This document shows positions 1 through 5,242 of a stretch of DNA of 5,242 nucleotides, one piece after another. Made by a program: the position numbers and the translations under genes. Each line of letters opens with the position of its first letter. Position 1 is the stretch's first letter. The stretch is from Clostridia bacterium (GTDB lineage Bacteria > Bacillota > Clostridia > CAKSNL01 > HGM11501): NCBI GenBank assembly GCA_030535815.1, contig JAUNRD010000157.1, forward strand, positions 1 to 5,242. The letters are read 5' to 3'. Below the pieces are notes generated by a model that was not told where the DNA came from, did no database searches, and saw nothing but the letters and a program-made list of their open reading frames with translations.

Positions 1-23
1 TCAATCGGATTTGTTATAAACAT
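1..23 (-). CDS. Possible start of a further operon gene (first 7 codons only)
   Basis: One base after the TAA of the second permease, the minus strand has ATG at 23-21, followed by open codons reading MFITNPI to the window edge. AAAGG at 33-29 lies 5 nt upstream and could serve as its ribosome binding site. However, that AAAGG comes from the Lys-Gly codons of the conserved permease C-terminus and may be incidental. Seven codons are too few to identify a product. The tight spacing matches the rest of the operon, which is the main reason to list it. Confidence 0.35.
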
Positions 24-24
24 T

Positions 25-1083
25 TTAACCTTTGATACCAACCTTATCCATACACTCGATGAAGAACTTCTGTGCTACTGCGAATACTAAAAGTAAGGGC
101 AGAATTATAAGCGCACAGGCCGCATTAAGAATGTAAGTTGAGTTTACGTCACCTGCACCGAAGAGTGTAACACCAAGAGACTTATACTCTGTCATAAGTG
201 TGAGTGTTAAAGGTCTGGGCTTGTTGGGTGCTGTATACATCATAGACACTGTGAAGTAATCGTTCCAATGCCACACCAATGAGAACAAGAATACAACAAG
301 ACCGGATGACAAAGCGTTGGGAACCATGATTCTGAGGAATGTCTTGAAGGGGCCGCATCCGTCAATATAAGCTGCCTCTTCAAGCTCCTTGCTCATACCT
401 CTGAAGAACTGTCTGAAAATGTAGATGAAAAGTCCGCCACGAAGACCTACTCCGAAAAATGCGGGAATCCACATTGTCCAGGGAGAACCGATTAAGTTCC
501 AGGTCATATCCTTGCCTGCGATAAGTCCAACGATATCAAGGATACCGAAAAGATCGAACTTTCTGTAGGTCATGAACATAGAGATAAGATAAGTCTGAGG
601 AGGAACAATCATGGTCAAGATAACCAGTGCAAAAAGCGCTCCTCTTCCCTTAAACTTAAATCTTGCAAATCCGTAACCTGCCAGTGCCGCAGATATTACC
701 TGAAGTATTGAACTTCCGAGAGCCATCTGAACACTTGCCCAGAAAGACTTTCCGTAGTTAAGCAAAGTGATCGCATAATTGAAGTTGTTCATACCTACGT
801 TGTTGGGAATCCAGATACTGGTTGCCGACTTTACGTAGTCTTCTGAGAATGCGTTACTGAGCATCTTGAACACGGGATAAAGAACTATGTAAGAAAGACC
901 TATAAGCAGGAATGCTCTGAAAACAGCATATATAAAATGTGCTACCTGCTTTTTGAAAAATGCGGAGCCGAAACGCTTTAAGCCAATACTGTTTTCCTTG
1001 CCGCTGGATTTCATCTCCTCGTCACGGCGCTTCATTTCGTCTTTAAACTGCTTTTTATTAAGCTGTGATAACTCTGGTCTCAT
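25..1083 (-). CDS. Carbohydrate ABC transporter permease (CUT1, MalG/UgpE-like)
   Basis: Second half of the importer channel, 352 residues. Seen: a charged cytoplasmic N-terminus (1-47, many Lys/Glu/Arg), then about six hydrophobic segments: 51-75, 116-137, 147-170, 203-223, 258-278 and 318-338. The EAA loop is canonical: EEAAYIDGCGPFKTFLRIMVP (235-255 without gaps), with E236 A237 A238, G242, I252 and P255, which contacts the ATPase. The GYGFARFKFKGR region (136-147) and the C-terminal ending KVGIKG are typical of MalG-type permeases. Between the third and fourth segments (about 177-202) the chain is longer than in compact relatives. The ATG at 1083 is fixed by an excellent ribosome binding site. 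Gene order after the MalF-like permease, with a 12-nt gap, supports a heteromeric pair. No ATPase or binding-protein gene is in the window, so these must come from beyond it or from a shared ATPase. The substrate is unknown; a mono- or oligosaccharide is expected from the family. Confidence 0.94.
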   Translation of the reverse strand: MRPELSQLNKKQFKDEMKRRDEEMKSSGKENSIGLKRFGSAFFKKQVAHFIYAVFRAFLLIGLSYIVLYPVFKMLSNAFSEDYVKSATSIWIPNNVGMNNFNYAITLLNYGKSFWASVQMALGSSILQVISAALAGYGFARFKFKGRGALFALVILTMIVPPQTYLISMFMTYRKFDLFGILDIVGLIAGKDMTWNLIGSPWTMWIPAFFGVGLRGGLFIYIFRQFFRGMSKELEEAAYIDGCGPFKTFLRIMVPNALSSGLVVFLFSLVWHWNDYFTVSMMYTAPNKPRPLTLTLMTEYKSLGVTLFGAGDVNSTYILNAACALIILPLLLVFAVAQKFFIECMDKVGIKG

Positions 1084-1088
1084 TCCGG

Positions 1089-1097
1089 CACCTCCTT
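1089..1097 (-). promoter_or_regulatory. Ribosome binding site for the second permease gene
   Basis: The minus strand reads AAGGAGGTG, a near-perfect complement of the 16S 3' end, with 7 nt between GGAGG and the ATG at 1083. Its first two bases are the last two of the upstream TAA stop (1098-1096). Terminating ribosomes therefore sit on the next start signal, which suits equal production of the two permeases. Confidence 0.9.
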
Positions 1098-2121
1098 ACT
1101 CTTCAGTATATACAGTCTTAGCGAACACGAACTTTACGATGAGGACAAGTATAACCGCAATGATGATAAAGTATGTCCACGCCATCGCCGCTGCAATACC
1201 TGCATTACCTGTTGCAACGCCGTTTTTGTCGATAAGCTGCATAACCTTGTTCTGATAATATGTGAAGGAGTCAATAATTGTATAAACAACGCATACAAGA
1301 GTCATGGGTGATAAAAGAGGGAAAGTAATCTTCCAGTACTCTTCCCATGCTGTTGCACCTTCCATTGATGAAACCTCATAATAAGATTTCGGAATACCCT
1401 GGAGAGCAGAAAGATATAAAAGAATCTGAATACCGCTCTTCCATGTGATATCAAATATGTTACCCACAAGATTCTTTAAATAGTCAATAATAGCGGGACT
1501 AAGACCACTTTGATTAAGAACCTTTAATATAACCGATTCTTCCTGGAATGTAAATACGTTTGATGATGCATTAAGAGAAACAGAAGTGCTCATACCGGTT
1601 TTTGAAAGAATTTCAAGAATAACACCGGATGCAATGATTACAGGAAGGAAGAACATAACTCTTGCAAGGGTTCTTCCCACGAACTTCTGATTAAGTATCT
1701 GCGCAATAAACATACCAAAGAATGCTATAATCGGAACCTGATAAAGCATATCCTTAAGAGATTCAAGAAGTGCCGGAATAAATTCGGGGTCTTTTCTGAA
1801 AATGTAAATATAGTTATCAAATGCCTGAAAATCAAGATTTACACCACCGGGCTTTACACCAACTTTGCAGAAGGAATATATAAGTGATGTAATAACGGGA
1901 ATCAAGAACAGAAATATAACTCCGATAATCCAGGGAAGAATGAACCAGTAACCGGCTCTTGCCTGACGCTCAGAAAGTGCAGCAGCCGCTTTTCTACGCT
2001 GTTTTGCGCGCTTTGCCGCTTCCTTTGCAGCTTTGATTTCTTCTTTGGTAGGCTTTCTTTCGCTGTCGAGCACAACCTCTTCCTTTACTTCTGTTGAAGC
2101 AGTTTTTTCTTTATTATCCAT
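1096..2121 (-). CDS. Sugar ABC transporter permease (CUT1, MalF/UgpA-like)
   Basis: One half of the transmembrane channel of a carbohydrate importer. Seen (numbered from the ATG at 2121, 341 residues): a charged cytoplasmic N-terminus (1-57) rich in Lys, Ala, Glu and Arg, helical in character (KEEIKAAKEAAKRAKQRR, 26-43). About six hydrophobic segments follow: 59-83, 126-144, 153-171, 229-242, 273-288 and 310-334. The EAA loop that docks the ATPase reads EVSSMEGATAWEEYWKITFP (249-268), with the conserved E249, G255, I265 and P268 but Val-Ser instead of Ala-Ala. Known: this is the BPD_transp_1 fold of CUT1 permeases, and the order with the next gene is typical of MalF/MalG-type pairs. Start: ATG 2121 is chosen on ribosome binding site spacing; an in-frame GTG at 2127 would add two residues and overlap the DUF5696 stop as GTGA. 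The next gene follows after 12 nt. The substrate cannot be read from the sequence. The long charged N-terminus is more than the channel fold requires. Confidence 0.93.
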   Translation of the reverse strand: MDNKEKTASTEVKEEVVLDSERKPTKEEIKAAKEAAKRAKQRRKAAAALSERQARAGYWFILPWIIGVIFLFLIPVITSLIYSFCKVGVKPGGVNLDFQAFDNYIYIFRKDPEFIPALLESLKDMLYQVPIIAFFGMFIAQILNQKFVGRTLARVMFFLPVIIASGVILEILSKTGMSTSVSLNASSNVFTFQEESVILKVLNQSGLSPAIIDYLKNLVGNIFDITWKSGIQILLYLSALQGIPKSYYEVSSMEGATAWEEYWKITFPLLSPMTLVCVVYTIIDSFTYYQNKVMQLIDKNGVATGNAGIAAAMAWTYFIIIAVILVLIVKFVFAKTVYTEE

Positions 2122-2123
2122 TA

Positions 2124-4535
2124 TCACTCACCCCTTTCTGCTTTAAAGCCTGTAGCATTTACAACTGTGCCGTTTTCAGTCTGATAAGCTTCGTCTGAAT
2201 AGTTTACATAAACTACCACTCCGTTATTATAAGTAGTTTTATAAACATCTTCTCCGATTTTCTCGTGATTGTCAATGTCGGCACCTTCAACCATTTTCAT
2301 AACTTCTGAATAAGCTTTGTAATCTTCTATTATCTCATCTTTCCACTGTGAATAGTTACAGCTGTAAAGATACTTGAGATATGTTTCTTTAAGTCCTGTT
2401 GTTTCGCCGGCAACAAGACTGTAAAGAAGGCTCGATCCGCTTTCAACAGCATTAAGAAGAACATTTTCAGGGTTACTGGACATATTTACGTTTTCTATTG
2501 TATATGTCTTGTATCCTCTTACTGCTATCTGATAGAAGGGAACTGCCTCATCGGCAATTTCAACATAAGTATCCTTTGAGGGGATATCAACAAGTACGTC
2601 AGAATATACTGCAGCATATTCGCTGGGTTCTGATGTAAGAACGTTAAGTTCCTTTTCCTTATAACCTGCAAGAATTTCGGTAAACTGATTGGTGCAATCG
2701 CCTCTTGTGTGACCGTTCTTATTTGCACCGTCAGAATATACTGTTCCGCCGATATTCTCGATTGAAACGGAGGTTATTTTTTCCTTTTCACATTTATCGG
2801 CAAACTTAAGCGCAGCTTCCTTTACCAAAGGAGCCTTCAGGAGACACCATCTTGATCCCATGTTAACGTGCGCGGAAATTCCGCTTGACTGGTATGCGGG
2901 TGCCTGGCTTGTGTATTTTACAGAGTCGGAAAGACGGCTATATCCGTTTCCTGATTCCGAATAATTTATGAAGTCGATATTCATATAAAGACTCATATTC
3001 TTAGAATCAAGATAATCCTTTGTCTTGATATATCCTTTTCTTCCGCCTATTGAGCCTTCAAAGTTAGGTTTAACCTGTACCTTCTTACGGCCGGATTTCT
3101 TTATCCAGTCGTTATATCTGAAGATAACATTGTCAATTCCAGCCTCTGTCATATCGTCAGAAATATTTCTGATGTCCTCATAGGTTGTCATAACTTCAAA
3201 CTTGCTCCAGGGAATACCAAGAATACTCGTTTTCTTTTCAACGCCGGCATACATATCAAGGAGAAGCGCTCCCTCTCTGTAATCGTCAGCCTTTTTCATT
3301 CCCTTTTCTTCTACAAGGTATTTACGATAACGCTTAGCCATACCTACATAAGAGGCATCATCTCCGCTTAAGCAATAATACTTAACCTTATAATTTTTTT
3401 CAAGATCGCGAAGCTCCTGGCTCATGGGCTGAGCAGTACCTTCCTTATCTGCACCCTTTATTATCTTGTTAAGATATGAAGAATAAACCTTGTTATAAGC
3501 AGTTTCATATCCGCTTACTTCCGCATTTATGAAGGAAACGGTTGCGTTTTCTGTTACCACGCCCATAAGCGCATGTCCGTCATCCTTTACGGTTCCAAAT
3601 ACGGGAAGCATATAACGGTCGGAAGCCTTTCTGTTGTAGTCCTCAGACTTGCTTTCCTTATAGTTGCCGAATACCGGAGCTGCATAAGGCTGTGTAATGT
3701 TGGATCGGCCGTTGTTCATATTAATGAGCGCTCCGCTACCATCGGGAATAAACATATAACCGGATTCGTTGTAGCTTGTCGCACCAAATGCGGGAAGAAG
3801 CTTAATTTCTGTTATATTGTAATCGACTTCCTGCTCAACAGTTTCACCAAGATGTCCTACAGCAATGGTACCCATTCTGGAATATGTAAGTTTAGCTTCT
3901 TCATCATTAAGAAGAAGTTCTGCCACAAAAGCATCTCCTTCAAGAGAATATCTTACGGGAATCACGAATTCCACATCCCTGAATCCGAATACGAACTTAA
4001 CAGAATCTTCCTCTACTTCGCAATAAACTTTATCAGAAAGAACACTTTCATAATACATGTTTGCATCGAAATAGTTATATCCCTGTGTAAAGGATACCGC
4101 TATCTGAGATTTTGTTCTGTAGAAAGCGTGACCGGAAGACTTACCGATAATATCTTCTTCATTCCCTAAAGGATTACTGCGCCATACATAGCCTGACGCC
4201 TTATCCAGTACAACAACCTCACCCATACGCTTCTCGGAGTTATCTGTAATAGCGTAAAGAGCCATATCATCGTTTTCCGTGATGAGTGTAAACTGAGGTT
4301 CTATACTTTCATTATCTGCCACCCTGGTTTTAGCTGTATTAATGAAAGTATCCTTCATCTCAGGCGTGAGTACCAGTGTAGCACCCTCTGTCACTTCCGG
4401 AGCTGCTTCAGCAGGTTTTTCTGCAGGCGCTGCTTCCGCTGTATTCTCTGCTGTTTCTACAGCATATACTGAAAAACTTGCAAAAGAAGAGATAAGCATC
4501 ATAAGCGCTAATGCAATTGAAATATATTTTTTCAT
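2124..4535 (-). CDS. DUF5696-type exported protein, glycoside-hydrolase-like architecture
   Basis: Seen: 803 residues. A signal peptide has K2 K3, a hydrophobic core at about 5-20 and a probable cleavage after VYA (A25); no lipobox Cys follows. Residues 26-51 are an Ala/Glu/Pro/Thr linker with AEAAP twice. A beta-rich region (about 53-340) carries the GEVVVLDKASGYVWRSNP block (105-122) and GYMFIPDGSGALINMNNG (259-276). From about 423 the alternating strand/helix pattern resembles a TIM barrel: LLLDMY (424-429), IDNVIFRYNDW (467-477), SLYMNIDF (515-522), SVSIENIGG (589-597), LNVLTSEPSEY (630-640), VPFYQIAVRGYKTYT (665-679), SSLLYSLV (701-708). The end (764-797) is beta-rich, with VVVYVNYSDEAY and VVNATGF, like the small C-terminal sandwich of many glycosidases. 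Known: the dkxsGxvWxSNP and vPfyqialhGy patterns match my recollection of DUF5696, a Firmicutes family of unassigned function linked to CUT1 permeases. Inference: an extracytoplasmic glycan hydrolase or binder serving the importer encoded next. The domain call is made from memory and by eye; enzymatic activity is unproven. Confidence 0.82.
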   Translation of the reverse strand: MKKYISIALALMMLISSFASFSVYAVETAENTAEAAPAEKPAEAAPEVTEGATLVLTPEMKDTFINTAKTRVADNESIEPQFTLITENDDMALYAITDNSEKRMGEVVVLDKASGYVWRSNPLGNEEDIIGKSSGHAFYRTKSQIAVSFTQGYNYFDANMYYESVLSDKVYCEVEEDSVKFVFGFRDVEFVIPVRYSLEGDAFVAELLLNDEEAKLTYSRMGTIAVGHLGETVEQEVDYNITEIKLLPAFGATSYNESGYMFIPDGSGALINMNNGRSNITQPYAAPVFGNYKESKSEDYNRKASDRYMLPVFGTVKDDGHALMGVVTENATVSFINAEVSGYETAYNKVYSSYLNKIIKGADKEGTAQPMSQELRDLEKNYKVKYYCLSGDDASYVGMAKRYRKYLVEEKGMKKADDYREGALLLDMYAGVEKKTSILGIPWSKFEVMTTYEDIRNISDDMTEAGIDNVIFRYNDWIKKSGRKKVQVKPNFEGSIGGRKGYIKTKDYLDSKNMSLYMNIDFINYSESGNGYSRLSDSVKYTSQAPAYQSSGISAHVNMGSRWCLLKAPLVKEAALKFADKCEKEKITSVSIENIGGTVYSDGANKNGHTRGDCTNQFTEILAGYKEKELNVLTSEPSEYAAVYSDVLVDIPSKDTYVEIADEAVPFYQIAVRGYKTYTIENVNMSSNPENVLLNAVESGSSLLYSLVAGETTGLKETYLKYLYSCNYSQWKDEIIEDYKAYSEVMKMVEGADIDNHEKIGEDVYKTTYNNGVVVYVNYSDEAYQTENGTVVNATGFKAERGE
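2131..2138 (-). promoter_or_regulatory. Ribosome binding site for the first permease gene (decides its start)
   Basis: The minus strand reads GAAAGGGG here and continues TGAGTGATAATG. The GGGG is 9 nt from the ATG at 2121 but only 3 nt from the GTG at 2127. The extended AAAGGGGTGA differs from the full anti-SD complement AAGGAGGTGA at two positions. Spacing therefore favours the ATG. The site lies inside the last codons of the DUF5696 gene, so initiation here is probably coupled to translation of that gene. Confidence 0.7.
4383..4460 (-). other. Ala/Glu/Pro-rich linker coding region behind the signal peptide
   Basis: This encodes residues 26-51 of the DUF5696 protein, made almost only of Ala, Glu, Pro, Thr, Val and Lys, with AEAAP at 33-37 and again at 42-46. 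It lies between the signal peptide and the first folded domain. The composition is that of a flexible, acidic spacer, as found in exported Gram-positive proteins that must stand off the membrane or cell wall. The repeat is degenerate at the DNA level and only two units long. Confidence 0.6.
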
Positions 4536-4542
4536 AAATTAT

Positions 4543-4552
4543 CTCTCCTTTC
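4543..4552 (-). promoter_or_regulatory. Ribosome binding site for the DUF5696 gene
   Basis: On the minus strand this reads GAAAGGAGAG, with AAGGAG at 4550-4545 and about 7-9 nt of spacing to the ATG at 4535. It begins immediately after the TAA of the upstream YIP1-type gene, so the 17-nt gap between the genes is almost entirely ribosome binding site. This fixes the ATG at 4535 as the start and leaves no room for a separate promoter. Confidence 0.85.
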
Positions 4553-5242
4553 TTATATAGCTAACTTGTAGAACAATTCATACATTATCGTTGTAATGAA
4601 GGTAGATACCTGGCTGTATAAAACTACCAGAAGCATCATAAGGAATACTATAATAAGCATACCCACAACCGTTAACAACGTCATAAGAATTGCCTTCTTT
4701 GTTGTGAATGTGTGAACCGTCATCATACCCAGGAAAAGAAGTATTGTAGTCCATGCATAACCAACAAAAAGGATTGCTGTAACGAATACTGCTTCATTTT
4801 CAACCATTACCTGGCTGATGATTGTTACGATTAATGCCGCTACTGTAGAGGGTATAAGTGAATAGGATGCATAAATGAATATGTTCTTGAATGTACCTTT
4901 ACCGTCAACAAGAGTGGTAATAGCCCAGTTTGCTATGCATCCAACCAGAAGAATACCTATTGTAGTTGCAAAAATCATAAATATGTTCAGATTATTTACA
5001 TTTGTATCATTGAAGATATAGTCTTCATACTGGCGGATAATAACAGCTGAAGCATACCACATAAATGCAAAGAATATTGCAAGAGGAAGCGATTCCTTCT
5101 TGTTATAACGCATTTCTCCCATACCTACGCTGGGATGAAGCAGGTTGTAGAAGGGATATTTCCACTTAGCCATTCCGGCATACCCGGTTTCTTCAAGGGT
5201 TTTATATCCCGATGAGGAAATATTTGCTGCATTGCCACCTGA
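4553..5242 (-). CDS. YIP1-family integral membrane protein (C-terminal part, 5' end outside window)
   Basis: Seen: the frame runs from the window edge to a TAA at 4555-4553, giving 229 visible residues. Numbering from the Met at 5173, there are about five hydrophobic segments (29-47, 64-87, 98-119, 130-151, 160-187). A His-Pro-x-x-Gly block (HPSVGMGEMRY, 13-23) lies just before the first. The stretch NWAITTLVDGKGTFKNIF (82-99), followed by YSLIPS (104-109), closes the second segment and opens the third. Known: this block and the overall layout fit the bacterial Yip1 domain; many such proteins carry a large N-terminal region before the membrane domain. Start choice: the Met at 5173 has no convincing Shine-Dalgarno sequence, and 23 further codons upstream are open (ending GYKTLEETGYAG) with no in-frame ATG, GTG or TTG among them. 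The true start is therefore probably beyond 5242; a 206-residue protein starting at 5173 remains possible. First visible gene of the operon, 17 nt before the DUF5696 gene. The molecular function is not known; a role in membrane assembly or in the neighbouring transporter is inference only. Confidence 0.8.
   Translation of the reverse strand, partial: SGGNAANISSSGYKTLEETGYAGMAKWKYPFYNLLHPSVGMGEMRYNKKESLPLAIFFAFMWYASAVIIRQYEDYIFNDTNVNNLNIFMIFATTIGILLVGCIANWAITTLVDGKGTFKNIFIYASYSLIPSTVAALIVTIISQVMVENEAVFVTAILFVGYAWTTILLFLGMMTVHTFTTKKAILMTLLTVVGMLIIVFLMMLLVVLYSQVSTFITTIMYELFYKLAI

Noticed and set aside
1..27. Rho-independent terminator after the second permease
   Set aside because: The 24 bases after the stop codon contain no GC-rich inverted repeat followed by a T run. 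The unit seems to continue past the window.
953..1255. Plus-strand open frame of 100 codons across the junction of the two permease genes
   Set aside because: It is antisense to the end of one permease and the start of the next, including their ribosome binding site. The product has no recognisable features, so it is a chance frame.
2119..2160. Possible frameshift or fusion between the DUF5696 gene and the permease gene because of the overlap
   Set aside because: The junction has a clean TGA stop and a proper ribosome binding site and start. Both proteins end and begin where their families do, so it is ordinary coupling.
2525..2728. Minus-strand frame of 67 codons inside the DUF5696 gene
   Set aside because: It is out of frame within a well-supported long gene, has no own ribosome binding site that I can see, and shows no protein features.
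3573..4169. Plus-strand open frame of 198 codons opposite the DUF5696 gene
   Set aside because: It lies wholly antisense to a gene with a signal peptide, recognisable motifs and a strong ribosome binding site. Its translation is low-complexity, Ile/Phe/Ser/Cys-rich and has no domain pattern. It is a shadow of the codon use on the other strand.
4400..4440. Direct DNA repeat (GCTGCTTC-like) suggesting a mobile or phase-variable element
   Set aside because: There are only two short, imperfect units, explained by repeated Ala-Glu-Ala-Ala-Pro codons in a protein linker. There is no homopolymer or perfect tandem tract that would suggest slippage.
4342..4560. Plus-strand frame of 72 codons with an Ala/Ser/Val-rich product
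   Set aside because: This is the complement of the signal peptide and Ala/Glu/Pro linker codons of the DUF5696 gene. The repetitive Ala/Ser/Gly product follows from that low-complexity DNA.

Overview
The window is one slice of a single polycistronic unit, with every supportable gene on the minus strand, so transcription runs from position 5242 down to position 1. Strong AGGAGG-type ribosome binding sites, three TAA stops out of four, AT-rich codon choice and the protein families present point to a low-GC Gram-positive (Firmicutes/Bacillota), most likely an anaerobic Clostridia member. That placement is an inference from style and families, not from a marker gene.

Layout in order of transcription: (1) 5242-4553, the C-terminal part of a YIP1-family integral membrane protein whose reading frame is still open at the window edge; (2) 4535-2124, an 803-residue exported protein of the DUF5696 type, with a signal peptide, an Ala/Glu/Pro linker, a beta-rich N-terminal half, a segment that reads like a (beta/alpha)8 barrel and a short C-terminal beta domain; (3) 2121-1096, a MalF/UgpA-like sugar ABC transporter permease, translationally coupled to gene 2; (4) 1083-25, a MalG/UgpE-like carbohydrate ABC transporter permease with a textbook EAA loop; (5) possibly the first codons of another gene, starting at 23 and leaving the window at position 1. 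Gaps between genes are 17, about 2, 12 and 1 nt. No internal promoter or terminator is visible and no gene-free stretch reaches 300 bases.

The two permeases form the membrane channel of a CUT1-type carbohydrate importer. The solute-binding protein and the ATPase are not in the window; CUT1 systems in Firmicutes often share an ATPase encoded elsewhere. The DUF5696 protein sits on the outside and could process or hold the glycan that the importer takes up. The YIP1 protein is a membrane component of unknown role. From memory of similar Firmicutes operons, YIP1 protein + DUF5696 protein + two CUT1 permeases is a recurring neighbourhood without an established function, and it is the most interesting part of this window. 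There are no mobile elements, CRISPR arrays, structural RNA genes or obvious pseudogenes.
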